From Clostridiales bacterium (GTDB lineage Bacteria; Bacillota; Clostridia; Christensenellales; UBA1242), in contig SVIQ01000002.1 in NCBI GenBank assembly GCA_015069415.1, forward strand, positions 88,126 through 152,125: a DNA stretch of 64,000 bases, written 5' to 3'. Shown in pieces: positions 27,949-40,000 of this stretch. The notes below the pieces were generated by a model, which saw nothing but the letters and a program-made list of their open reading frames with translations, had not been told where the DNA came from and ran no database searches. Made by a program: the position numbers and the translations under genes. Position 1 is the stretch's first letter; each line of letters starts with the position of its first letter.

Positions 27949-28656
27949 ATGATAGAGTTAAAAAATGTATCATATATTGTAGAAGATCATGGCGAAAAGA
28001 AAGCCATTTTAGATAATATTTCATGTGTTTTTGATGATGCTTGTTTGACTGCTGTTACTGGTGAAAATGGTAGCGGTAAGTCTACTCTCATGAAAATTGT
28101 AGTTGGAATTTTAAAACCAACAGAAGGGAAAGTTTTCATGGATGGTAAAGATATTACAAATTTAACCATTGACGAGAGAGCAAGAAAGGGAATTAACTAC
28201 GCATTTCAGCAACCCGTTTTGTTTAACGGTCTTACAGTTAAAGATTTAATTGATCTTGCAACTAAAAAAGAAAATTCTGTAGGAGTTGCATGCAATTATC
28301 TTTCTAAGGTTGGAATTTGTGCAAAAGTTTACATTAACAGACCGTTTGATAAAACTTTGTCTGGTGGAGAACAAAAAAGAATAGAAATTGCTCTTGCTCT
28401 TGCTAAAAAAGGTAAAGTATACATTTTTGATGAGCCAGAAGCTGGAATTGATTTGTGGAGTTTTGAAAAATTAAATAACATTTTTGACAAAGAAAAATGC
28501 AATATTGTGGTAAGTCATCAAGAAAAATTGTTGAAAACGGCTGATAAAATTTTAGTTTTAAATCATGGCAAGATTGAAAAGTTTGGCTCTGCTAAGCAAG
28601 TTTTAAAGAATCTTGGGAAAAAGTGTTCAATGATGGAGGGTGGCGATGTTAGATAA
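27949..28656 (+). CDS. sufC: Fe-S cluster assembly ATPase SufC
   Basis: The ABC-type ATPase of the SUF iron-sulfur cluster scaffold; cytoplasmic, no membrane segments. 235 residues. Walker A is GENGSGKST (38-46), Q-loop FQQPVLF (86-92), signature LSGGE (137-141) and Walker B VYIFDEP (157-163) followed by EAGIDLW, the SufC form of the D-loop region. The stop codon at 28654-28656 lies inside the next gene, whose ATG is at 28646, so translation is coupled. Only a SufB/D partner follows, with no SufS, SufU or second SufB/D gene nearby. Confidence 0.93.
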   Translation: MIELKNVSYIVEDHGEKKAILDNISCVFDDACLTAVTGENGSGKSTLMKIVVGILKPTEGKVFMDGKDITNLTIDERARKGINYAFQQPVLFNGLTVKDLIDLATKKENSVGVACNYLSKVGICAKVYINRPFDKTLSGGEQKRIEIALALAKKGKVYIFDEPEAGIDLWSFEKLNNIFDKEKCNIVVSHQEKLLKTADKILVLNHGKIEKFGSAKQVLKNLGKKCSMMEGGDVR

Positions 28657-29554
28657 AATTTCTAAAAATTTGATTGAAAAAGTTGCTGGTCTTCATGAAT
28701 TACCAAATGGTGCTCTTTCATTTCGAAAAAATGGTAAGGGGGAATTGATTAGATCAACTCCGAGCATTGTAATAGAAAAGAAAGAAGATTTATCTGGTAT
28801 TAACATTTTTGTAAAATCAACTTGCCAAAATGAAGCATGTCATATTCCGGTGGTTGTGAGTGAAAGTGGATTATTTGATGTTGTTTATAACGATTTCTAC
28901 ATTGAAGAAAATGCTCACGTGGTGATCGTTGCTGGTTGTGGTGTTCATTCGGATACTGAGTCGGGACATAATGGTATTCATACATTGCATGTTGGGAAAA
29001 ATGCACACGTAGAGTACATTGAAAATCATTTAGCAACGGGTAAGGGTAAAAAACAAATTAATCCTGTGACAAATATAATTTTAGAAGAAGGTTCTCATGT
29101 TGTGATGAAAACAACACAGCTGGGTGGAGTGAGTTTTTCAAACCGAATCACTAATGCAAAATTGAAAAAATCTTCAATTCTTGAAGTTGAAGAAAAAATA
29201 TTAACAGATAGATTTGATGTTGCAAAGACAAATTTTAAAGTAGATTTGATTGGAGAAAACTCTAAATGTAAAGTTGTTTCTAAAAGTGTTGCAAGGGATG
29301 AGAGCGAACAGATTTTTAAATCCAATATTGTTGGTAAAAATATGTGTTTTGGTCATGTTGAGTGTGATGGAATTCTACTTGACAGAGCGAGTATTGAATC
29401 TTGTCCAAAAGTAAGTGCAAAACATAATCTTGCAAGTTTATCTCATGAGGCTGCAATTGGAAAAATTGCAAATGATCAAATTGTAAAATTAATGACTCTT
29501 GGGCTTACAGAGAAAGAGGCGGAAGAAAAAATTATTGAAGGATTTTTAAAATAA
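28646..29554 (+). CDS. sufB: SufB/SufD-type Fe-S scaffold, short form
   Basis: The scaffold partner of SufC. At 302 residues it is far shorter than classical SufB (about 470) and consists mostly of the beta-helix core plus the C-terminal helical domain. Signatures are GCGVHSDTESGHNGIHTLHVG (97-117, split in the family as CG-x-H and HNGxH), HVECDGILLD with Cys240, Cys253, and SHEAAIGKIANDQIVKLMTLGLTEKEA. The size and two-gene layout fit the minimal SufCB (SMS) type reported in anaerobes. ATG at 28646 is chosen over the in-frame GTG at 28640 because GGAGG (28635-28639) is then well spaced. It overlaps sufC by 11 bases. Confidence 0.9.
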   Translation: MLDKISKNLIEKVAGLHELPNGALSFRKNGKGELIRSTPSIVIEKKEDLSGINIFVKSTCQNEACHIPVVVSESGLFDVVYNDFYIEENAHVVIVAGCGVHSDTESGHNGIHTLHVGKNAHVEYIENHLATGKGKKQINPVTNIILEEGSHVVMKTTQLGGVSFSNRITNAKLKKSSILEVEEKILTDRFDVAKTNFKVDLIGENSKCKVVSKSVARDESEQIFKSNIVGKNMCFGHVECDGILLDRASIESCPKVSAKHNLASLSHEAAIGKIANDQIVKLMTLGLTEKEAEEKIIEGFLK

Positions 29555-29568
29555 TTAAATAAAATAAT

Positions 29569-29600
29569 AAAAAATATCGCAAAAATGCGATATTTTTTGT
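29569..29600 (+). terminator. Rho-independent terminator after sufB
   Basis: A perfect 13-bp stem (AAAAAATATCGCA / TGCGATATTTTTT) with an AAAA loop. The symmetric A/T flanks may also stop the convergent spoIIID transcript. Confidence 0.9.
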
Positions 29601-29640
29601 GTTTTTAATAAAAAAAATAATAAATTTTTAATATTTTTTG

Positions 29641-29943
29641 TTAAAGTGAATTATTTGTGTCTACATATTCATTAGTAGAAATTTCATAATTTTTTAAATT
29701 TAAATATTTAATTCTTGTGGCTTCGCCTCCGTGAATATGTTTAATTTTAAAATTTTCTTCAAGTAAATTTCTTACTTCTAAGAAAAGAGAATAATTTAAA
29801 TATTTTAATTTTTTAGCTAGCAATGAGTGAACAGTGCTTTTAGGAATATTAAATTCTTTTGCTGTTGCTCTAATTGTTGTTTTGTTTTTCAAAATATAAT
29901 TTGCAAGTTCTATAGTGATATTGTCTAAGTTGAAATAATTCAT
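29641..29943 (-). CDS. spoIIID: sporulation transcription factor SpoIIID
   Basis: A mother-cell DNA-binding regulator of sporulation. The 100-residue protein matches SpoIIID closely: the helix-turn-helix TIRATAKEFNIPKSTVHSLLAKKL (split here as TIRATAKEFNI and PKSTVHSLL) and the diagnostic C-terminal HIHGGEATRIKYL. It is slightly longer than the Bacillus protein owing to a C-terminal extension. AAGGAGAG precedes the ATG. The upstream sequence contains a plausible SigE promoter, which is how spoIIID is controlled in Bacillus. Its presence indicates that the lineage forms, or recently formed, endospores. Confidence 0.93.
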   Translation of the reverse strand: MNYFNLDNITIELANYILKNKTTIRATAKEFNIPKSTVHSLLAKKLKYLNYSLFLEVRNLLEENFKIKHIHGGEATRIKYLNLKNYEISTNEYVDTNNSL

Positions 29944-29960
29944 AATCTCTCCTTAGCAAT

Positions 29961-29989
29961 ATCTTATTTTTGCATGTTTTAAAATATGA
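29961..29989 (-). promoter_or_regulatory. possible SigE-type promoter of spoIIID
   Basis: On the minus strand TCATATT matches the SigE -35 consensus KMATATT fully; after 14 bases AATAAGAT matches 5 of 8 of CATACAMT. The predicted transcript would start just before the Shine-Dalgarno. Confidence 0.45.
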
Positions 29990-30003
29990 CAAATTTAGAC
30001 ATG

Positions 30004-30735
30004 TTATTTTTTGTTTTTGAAATTTTCGACAAGGTTTAAAAGATTGTAACTTTCAGGCGATAATATTGCGTGTTCAATTCTTTTTTTAGAATCTGGAATT
30101 TCTTTTTCGAGTCTTGCTACTAATTCCTTAATTTCTTTTCGTTTGCTGTCTTGGTCTGCCGGACACTTGCTTTTTAATATTGGCATGTTTTTACTTGCAT
30201 TAATAATTTTGTGTTCGTGAGTTAAATATAATGGCCTAATTAATGTAATATCTGCTTTAGACATATAAGAAATTGGTAACATTGTACTTAGTCTTCCTTC
30301 GTAAAACAATGACATAAAGAAGGTTGTAATCACGTCTTGCATGTGATGAGCAAGTGCTAGTTTGTTGCAATTTAATTTTTGACAAACTGAATTTAATGCA
30401 CCTCTTCTCATTTTTGCGCATAATGAACAAGGATTTTTTTCTTTTCTTAAATCAAAAACAACATTGAAAATATCTGTTTTTTCAATATATAATTCTACAT
30501 CTAATTCTTTACAAAAATTTTTAAGTCCTTCGTAATTTTCGTTTCCTGAATAAATATCAATATTTACAGCAACTATTTCAAACTTGTAAAGATTAAATTT
30601 TTGAAAATCTTTAAGTGCTTTTAGTAGGACAAGACTGTCTTTTCCTCCAGAAACTCCGACGGCTATCCTGTCTCCGTCTTGAATTAAATTATATTTTTCA
30701 ATGGCTTTTCTCATTGTGCTTAAAACTTTTTGCAT
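30004..30735 (-). CDS. ttcA: TtcA-family tRNA thiolation ATPase
   Basis: A PP-loop ATPase that adds sulfur to a tRNA base (2-thiocytidine in the characterised TtcA). The 243-residue protein has the PP-loop SGGKDS (29-34), Cys103 and Cys106 in PCSLCAKMRRGAL and Cys191 in SKCPADQ, the three ligands of the TtcA 4Fe-4S cluster, plus YEGRLSTMLP. The usual HHxDD element is HHMQD (130-134), a mild deviation. GGAGAA precedes the ATG. Its Fe-S cluster need gives a loose functional tie to the nearby suf genes, though they are on the other strand. Confidence 0.88.
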   Translation of the reverse strand: MQKVLSTMRKAIEKYNLIQDGDRIAVGVSGGKDSLVLLKALKDFQKFNLYKFEIVAVNIDIYSGNENYEGLKNFCKELDVELYIEKTDIFNVVFDLRKEKNPCSLCAKMRRGALNSVCQKLNCNKLALAHHMQDVITTFFMSLFYEGRLSTMLPISYMSKADITLIRPLYLTHEHKIINASKNMPILKSKCPADQDSKRKEIKELVARLEKEIPDSKKRIEHAILSPESYNLLNLVENFKNKK

Positions 30736-30936
30736 AATAAATTCTCCATAAAATTTTTTTATTAATTAAAATTATAGCGAAAATAATTAATTTTTCAATA
30801 TATTTTTACAATATTTTTAAAATTTTTTTAAAATTAATTTATTTTTTTGTTTAAAAAGAATGAAAATTAAAATATTTAATTAAAAATTTTTCAAACATTT
30901 AATGTAAATAATATTTATTATTTATCGGCTTTTTAT

Positions 30937-30966
30937 TTGACAAATTTCGCGCGTTTTTGTTATAAT
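30937..30966 (+). promoter_or_regulatory. promoter of the 6450-residue lipoprotein gene
   Basis: TTGACA, 18-base spacer, TATAAT, both perfect hexamers. The leader of about 43 bases carries GAGAGGGG before the ATG at 31016. The 200 bases upstream are almost pure A/T with nothing else visible. Confidence 0.85.
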
Positions 30967-31015
30967 TTATTTATAAATAAATATTGAAAAATTACGCAAA
31001 GTAAAGAGAGGGGTT

Positions 31016-34000
31016 ATGAAAAAGAAAATTACAAGTTTGTTAACATTTGTGCTTGTGGCATTGTCATGCTTATGTTTTTCTGCGTGTGGCAATAAGTACA
31101 AAAAAATGGAATACAAAATCATGTATGCTTTTAGTGCTGATGCTGAAGAATGGTTTGAGGTTGGAAAAGATAATTCTTTAGTTCTTAACTATAACGGTAA
31201 GGATGATTCTTTGGTTGTTGATGAGAATGGTGGAGAAATTTTCTTTAAAGTTCAAATTAAGGGAGTAAAGAAAAAACATCTTGGAGAAATTCGTATTAGT
31301 GCAACTGCGAGTATGGGGCTTGGATTCTCTGGAGCGACAATTAAAAATAATGGAGTTTTCTCTGTAAAGGTTGAGGATCCTGAATCTGTAGTTTCTTCTA
31401 CTCTTAGATTTTACGAAACTAAATCTAACAAGGCAAGAAATGTAAACTTGGAAGTTTACCCTAGTGTTGAAACTTTAACTGCGGATTTAACTGTTGTTAA
31501 AGGATTTGATAAAAATATATCTCTCGATTTAAGTACATTAAACAATATTGCTTTTTATCCTGCGGGAACAAATCAAAAAGAATTAGTTTATTCGGTTGAC
31601 AGTTTAGGAAAGTTTGTTGGTGGAAATTATGATGAAAATAAAGGCATTAGTTCGGCGAGCTTGCAAAATTTGATTTTGATTGATGATTCTAATCTTTCAT
31701 TAAATAATTACGTTCCTACTTCAGATTCATATGTTGCAAAGGTTATTGCAGAATCGAAATTTGACACTAGCATAAAAACTGAATTCTATGTTTATTTGGT
31801 TGATGACTTTATTGATGATGACTTTGATGTTGATGGCGGATTTGAAAATGATAATAGAGTAGATTTGAAATATAATGAAACTAATGTTTTAATTGATAAT
31901 TCAATTGATAATTCAATTGATTTGTATACTGGCGGAAAATATGCATCAACGGTTGTGACTTTAAACAAACCTACAACTATTTATTCACCTACAACTATTT
32001 ATTCAAATGGTTTAGTTTTACATAATGGCGTAACTGCAAAATACAATTGGAACGTTTATGTAGATGGTGATAAATATATATTTGACAATTCTACACAACG
32101 TGGACTTTTAATTACAAAAGAAGGCGAGGATTCATTTAGAATTACTTGCGTTGAATCAGGTAAAACACCTTCTACAATTAAATTCGTTTATGCTATTGAT
32201 GATTTGAACTATGAATCAACAAGTGCAAAAGAAATAACAGTAAACAAAAGATCTTTGCCTTCAACGTTAAGAATAAATGGTGAAAATGTTGAAACTTCGG
32301 CAACAGGAATTGTTTATAGTACTGGCTCAACGTCTTACAGTGGATTAAAATTAAAACTTGATTTAAGTCCTATTTACAAGAATAAAGATGGAGAAACTGT
32401 TGGAAATTATAATGTCGTTATTGATTCAACAGATGATTTAAAGTTGAGCTATACAAATGTTGGTGAATGGGTTAATGCAAACGGTCAGGTAATAAGCACT
32501 GGAAAATCAATTTACTTGAATTTGGAAAGTAAAAATTCAGAAACTTTTAATCTTAAATATGTAATATCTCCTTCTGAATTTAATGGTAAAAAAGTTGATG
32601 TTGAATATGGAACAGTAGTATATACTCTTATAAAGAAGATTACAGCTGATTCATTTGCTGTTACTGACGGGGATAAGAATACTCTTGTTGATAATAAAAC
32701 TTTATACGTAGCAAAAGGTAAAACAACTAATTTTACTTTAGATGTATATCACACTGGAGAACTTTCTCGTGATACTATTAAAGTTTCTAGCAATAATGCA
32801 AATGTGAAATTTAGTAATGGTTTAACGGCAATTACTTTAGATAAGTGGAAAGATAGTGAGGTTACACCAATTGAAGGAGGATCTCGTTTCACAATTCCTG
32901 TAACTGCAGAAAATTTGTCAGACGAGGCTGTAATTACAGTTGAAGCGGGTGTTGGTGTTAATGTAAAAACACAATTTAATGTAAAAGTGGTTGATGCTAC
33001 TAACGACGAATTACCTGCTGTAGGATTGGATGCTTTTACAAATGTTAAAGATTTAACAAATAATATTCAAGATAAAAAAACAGAAGGTGCTAAATATTTA
33101 GCTGTAAAATACAGTCAAACGGCGTCTGGTCGTTTTGGTGTAAATTTAGATTCGGCAACTAATATTATTAAATCTGTAACTTTGGGAAGTTCAGATCTTT
33201 ACAAAGAACAAATTTCAGCAAATCAAGTTTCTTTAAAGACTGATTTAACTGGAAGTGATACAGTTGTTTTGACTGTTTACTATTACTACTTCAATTCAAC
33301 TAACAATGTAGTTGAAGTTAAATCTCAAACACAAGAAATTCAGCTCGCTATTTACAGTTCAGTGGATGCTATAAGTTTAAGTACAAACAAACAAAATTTG
33401 ACTTATGTGAATTCAAAGTTTACAGAACTTTCAACTGCTGTAATAACATTTGATGCTGTGGGTGATGGAAACAAAACTCCAACTAGTGAAATTGCTTTTG
33501 AAGATACGTCTAAATTTTCTACAAGCTTAACTTTAAAGGTTGATTGTGGCAAAATAAACAAAGTTTCTGATTTAACAATTTCAAAAGGAACATTTGATGC
33601 TGTTCTTGCGGGTGAAATAAAAGATGGAAACACTTTCACTATTAAAGTAATTGGTTCTATGTTTGGAGAAGAAGTTGCTTCTGGACAAATTAATTTAAAT
33701 TATGTTAACTATATCAAAATGAGTAACATCGTTCTCGATGGGGTTCTTGATAGATATGATGACGATGAAAAGATTTCTGGAGTTGAGAAAAATGTAGAAG
33801 ATGGTTTTGATATTCAAGTTTTCTCTTATGATATTTCTTTAATGGATATCTTGACTGGAAATAAAACTTCGGATTCTTACATTATCGGTGTAACAACTGA
33901 ATACGAAACAGAAAATTTACTAAAAGCTAATGAAGACTTAAAGTTTGAAATTTACTCAGTTGTAGATTCTAATGGAGAAGAATCTCTTGGTGGAATAATT

Positions 34001-37000
34001 ACAAAAGATGTAGAATTTAATGATGGTAAAATTAAAATAAACGTAACTTCATCAACAGAGGGTGGACGATTTGTTTTAAAACTTTCTGCTTTAGATTCTT
34101 TTGATGATGAAAAAAATAAATTTACTAAAGTTAGATACATTGTTGTAAATATTAGTGACGGTGAAAAATTGCCTTTCTTCGTTCATGATAAGGATGAATT
34201 TAATGCAATTTCTGGGGCGCTCGACAAAAAGTTTAAAATTGTAAATGACATTGATTTAGTGGGATTTAGTACAATTAGTGGAGAATTTACTGGAGAGTTA
34301 ACTGCTGGAAATAATTATTTAGTTAAAGTTGAATTTACTGGGTCTGCATCACGAAATGTTGGCAGTGTGCAAGATGCTTATGTTGGATTGTTTGAAGAAA
34401 ATGCTGGCGTAATTTCTGGATTTACTATTTCTGCTAAGTTTGCTTTGTCCAATTCAACAGATTCAACATCGTCATACAATTCAATTTATGCAGGCGCTGT
34501 TGCAGGTAAAAACTCTGGAACTATTAAAGATGTAACAGTACGAGTTGAAGTTGATTCAGACGCAGATAAAATTATTAAATTAGAAAATTCAAAAACTCTT
34601 TACTTTGGAGGAGTGGCTGGAGAGAACTTGGGTCATATAATTTCATCTAGAAACGAAAGCCTTGTAATATTTAGTGAGGCGTTAACTCTAAATTCAAGTG
34701 CAGAGAGTGCAAAAATAGGTTTAGTAACTGGTAAAAATTCAAATTTAATTGAAGGAAATTACTTAGGTATTGAAACATTTAATAAAGCAAGTTTCATTTC
34801 AAATGTAGTTGCAAACTTAAATGTTGTAAATGCGCATTCTAATGCTACTATCAATTTTGGTGGTGTGGCTGGTGAAAACACTGGTGCAATCAGAAATATG
34901 ATTCTTGGTGGTAGTATCTCGGTTGCAAATGTGACAAATGCTTCTGCGGGTGGAAACATTGCCGGAATTGTTGGAGAAAACTCTGGAACAGTTCAAACAA
35001 GTGCTGTGTTTACGCTTAATATTACTTCTTCTTGTAGTGGTGTCAACGCATACGCGTCTGGTTTGGTTGGTACTTCTAAAAATGGAACATTAACAGATTT
35101 AAGAGTGATTGCAACAAAAGGAAGCTCTAACTTTACTGGAAAAATTAGCGGAACAAATGTTGCCGGTGCAGTTGCAAATTCTGATAACGACACAATATCA
35201 CAAATTTCAATTCAATCGTTCATTAATGAAGATTTACTAGATGGAACAAATGTTTATGGATTAGTAAATGGAACAACCTCAACTATTTCCAATTCATTCA
35301 TTGTTGGAAATTTAAAAGGAAGTTCAATTGTTTTAACTACAAATTCAACAAATGAAGAAACTACTTATTTCATCGGATCAGTGAATGGATCAATCAATCA
35401 TGATTATAAAAATTATACATATGCAATCTTAAAAGATGATGAGTCATTTAAGTTTGTAGTAGATGGAGAAGAAAAAGAGAATTCAGACCTAACTGGAGAC
35501 AATTGGGATGATAAAGTTAAAGGAATTTCTGCAAAATTTTCATCTTCAATTTCAGATCCGTGGAGATTAACTGAAGGTTATAATACCTTATTAGGAAACT
35601 CAACATATTATTTCCCATATCTAGTAACTGGAAATGAACAACCTCAAATGATAATTCAACCTACATCAATTGAATTAGATTTGGTTACTGGTGAAACTTA
35701 TATATATGTACTTAATAATGATGAAACAGTTGAAATCGAAATTTCTGAAAATGAAACGGTTCCAGTAACAGACATTGCGGTAGTAAATTATCAAACAAAA
35801 GGCAACAACTCTCATAAGATTGTTAAGGAAGACGGTGAGGATGGTCTTGTAACTCTTAGAGTTATTCCAGAAGAAGCTCAAAGTAGTGTGGATTACGAAA
35901 TCGTTTCTGGGGACAACGCTTACATTTACAATGGAAAGATTACATTTACAAAAGCTAGTGAAAGTCCATTGATTGTTAAAGTTTACTCATTGTTTAACAG
36001 AGATTGTTTCGAATATGTAGCATTCTACTCTGTTCCTGGTGCAAATGAATTCTACATGAACAAGTCTGAAGTGACTACATATGTTGGAAACTCTAGCCCA
36101 ATTGATTTATATGCAGTAGTTGAAAATAGTGGCGAAACAATTTACGACATAAAAGATGTTGAAAATAAACTTGAATTAAGAGTAACAAAAGTTGAATCTG
36201 ATGAAAAGATTTATAATAGAATTGGTCAAGAGTTTATTAATTCTGAAGATGCTAACGACAAGTTAAAATTGACTATTAATGATAGTAGATACAACAAAAT
36301 TTCTGTAACTGCTGGAGAAGAAAAAGGAAGTTACGAATTAACAATTAAATTGATTTACAAAATTACGATTTCTGGAACTCCTTTTGAAACGGTAGTGGGA
36401 GAAACAACAGTTGTTGTGAATGTTACTGAAATAGCAACAGATCTCTCAATCCTTAATGCTTCTAGCGTTGGAGGAGAAATTGACACAAATATTGCATTTG
36501 TTGTTGATTTAAAAACTAACTTTGTAAGTGATGATCAAAATCATGACGAACTTAGCACTCAATATTATTATATTGAAGGAAATGCTGTTGTTCCTAAATA
36601 TGATGAAGGTGTAAATAAAGACACAATCAAATTGTTCTTCGAAAAAGGGGAAAATGTTGAAAGTTGGAACTATCTTGTAAATTGGGCTTCTAAATTTGGC
36701 AAAGAAATTTACCAATTGTTTGACTATTCATTCGTTAGTGTAAAAACAGCTGATGGATATCGTTACAATGTTGAAATGTCTTTAAAAGATGAATATTTAA
36801 CATATAAAGATAATGATAATAATACTTTAGTTAAATTCATCGAAGAAGAAATTAGTTTCAACCTTAAAGTTGAAGCTTACTCAAATGCATTTAAGAGTTC
36901 TAAGCTTGGAATAAAACTTACTCCTAGCACAATCAACTCTGTGCGTATGGAAAACTATGCTGTAGATTTCAGCAATGCAAACAGTGTGTACACAACACTC

Positions 37001-40000
37001 TTTACAAGTTCAAAAGCTGACACTTACATTATCACTCCAGGTGGAAAGGGTGGAATTATCATAATTAACCTTGATCCGTTCCATGCAGATATTGACAATT
37101 TAACTTTGACAAGCTCTGTGGTTAACACTGTAAACGGACCTGTACGTGTACAATTTGAACAAGTTGTAAAAACTGATGACGGAAAGTATGTTTCATATTC
37201 GCCTGTGGCATCTTCGACAGCTATTGAAAACGGAATTAAGTTAACAAGAGTTTCAAATGAAGATGGATCGTATGATGGAAAAATTTACATTCATACAATG
37301 TTAACTAGTTATTTTGGATCTCAAGATGATTACACAATTACTTTGGGGTATGAAGACAAATTTGGCGTTCAACACAGTAAACCTTTAAATCTCACTTCAA
37401 CATTCATTCCTGGAATTAGTTTAAGTTTTGACAATGATTATAGAGTGAATGGTATTGATGAAGAGGTTGGTGAGTATCTTGTACAAAAGAATTCTACTGA
37501 CAACACATTAAAATTAAAACTTTATGGTTATCAATTGAATTCAAGACCAAGTTTTGAATTTGGTTGGGTAGATCCTAGAACTGAAGGAGAAAATGTAGGA
37601 AATTATGTAACTGTATTTGTTGGTGAAGATGCTGTTCCAAACTTGGATGGCTCTTACACTGTAAATTGCACTATGGTTGTAAGAGATGATATTCCTGCAA
37701 GTTTTAAAGTTTCTGCAGAACTTAGTGTTACAGATATTAACTTAGGTATTTTGACTAGTGAAACAAGCGAAATAATTTTCCATCCAACTGATTACATTGT
37801 TGAAGGCATTTATGTTAAAGATTTAGCAAATAATACTTTAAACATTGCTCATCAATCGAGTAAGGCTGTTGAACTTAAATTCGAAACAAACAGCGCAAAT
37901 TCTGATTTGAGTGATAAATTAAATACTGAACTTTATTATTACTTAAATGAAAAGAGAATAGATTTAAGACATATATTTGAATTTGACAGTAAAACTATTT
38001 ACGAAGATAGAGACAATGATTTCTTTAGTGCGGTTTCAGAAACTATAGAATTAGTTAAAGATACAACTTATATTCCTACAATCAATATTTACGGAAGAGA
38101 AACATTAAAGAAAACTATTCATGGAAGCATTTGGGTTGGTTACAAAGTAGATAATCATGAATATAAATTTGAATTCTGTTCAGAAGATGATAAAAATGTT
38201 TATTACAAAAAAGAAATCCCTATTTCTTTTGAATTAAATATTTATCCTGCGTCAACAGAAGAAAAAGCAATTCCTATTTACGATGAAGCTGGATTTAAAG
38301 ATATGAGAGCGGGAGTAGATTATATCTTAATGAAAGATATAACTCTAACAAACTTCACTCCAATAACAAATCAAATTTCATCTCTTGATGGTAACAACAA
38401 GATTATTAAAATAACAAATTTTGCAATACATAATGACGGATTGAATTTCGGATTGTTTAAATCAATTGGAGAAATTGAAGACACTGAACAATCTACTGAC
38501 TCTAAAACAGTTTACAAGAAAACAATCCTTAAAAATGTAACAGTTGATTACAGTGCGTTTGAGGGATTAGCTTTACAAACTGTGGAAGATGCTGAATCTG
38601 TCAACTTTGGTGGATTAGTTGTGGATAACAACGGTGGAATTATTTATAACTGTGAAGTAATTAATTCAAGTCTTGGTGAAGATAATGGAAACATTAACAT
38701 TCTTCTTCCAGAAATTGAAGGATTAGAAGTCAATGTCGCCGGTTTAGTTGTAAACAACAATGGAAACATTACAAATTCTCGTGTGGGAACAGACAAGTTT
38801 ACTAGAATATCTGTTTCAAATGGAATTGTAAGAAAGTCCATAAGTTCAAATGGATCATTGAGTTTTAAAGCTTCTGGAATTGATGAAAATTCTTTAATTC
38901 ATAACAGTCATAGTGCAAATATGTCTGGATTTGTTGTAAACAACTTAAATAACGGTTTAATTACAACAAGCTATGCTCAAAATATTGAGATTTTAAATGA
39001 ATCTAAATCTGAAAGTAGATCTGCTGGATTTGCAGTTGAAAACTTAGGTGAAATTTCTCAAAGTTTTGTAAGAGGTTCAAGCAAAGAAGTGACTTCAACT
39101 ACTAACGAAACTCTTTTGGAAACAAAGAATGGAAAGGTTGAATCTCAAAATGGAAACTCTGCTGGATTTGTTTACTACAACAGTGGATACATTAGCGATG
39201 CATTTGCGAACATTACACTTGAAACTGAGTCAAAAGCATTAAGTGGATTTGTGTTTGAACATGATGGAGGAAAAATCTCTAATTCATATTCAGCGTGTGC
39301 AAAAGTTGTTAATGAAATAGAAGACGATAAATTAAGAAAAGTTAACGAGCGTCCTTTTGTGGGAATTGGTGACGATCATGAAGTTTTAATTTCAAATGGT
39401 GCGATAATTGAAAATTGTTATTATCTTTTGAAAACTGGAGAAATGGAACTTGCTAATGAACCTGCGAAAGGTTTAAATGTGGACAACTTTACAAATTCTG
39501 ACAACCTTGAAGGATTCACATTTGTTTTAAGTAATTCTCTAGAAGACAGAAAGAATGGTGTGTGGTCAAATTACACTCCAGAAGGATATTACAGAGCTTT
39601 ACCAGAACTTGTTTCTGCAAATACAATAGCTTTAACTTATCGTTATGCTACGGAAAATGAAAATGAGTATTTATATGCTTCAGGTTATGGTTTAGGTACA
39701 GAAAATAATCCTTATATTATTAGAAATCTAAATGAATACAATGATGTGTTCGTTCAAAATCGTGACGGCGCATTAGAAAACTGGGCGCCAACAGGAGAAT
39801 CTGGTTATATAAGATTTGTTAGCGACATTGATTTTACTGGAGAAGCTGTTAAAACTCGTGCAAGATACACTCTTGGAGACAAAGACAAGACTTATATTGA
39901 CGGTAATGGCATGACTCTAAAGGGAATCAAATTTGACGTTGGAGAAATTAATGAAACAAGTGTTGGATTGTTTGCTGAAATTAAAAATACAACAATTAAG

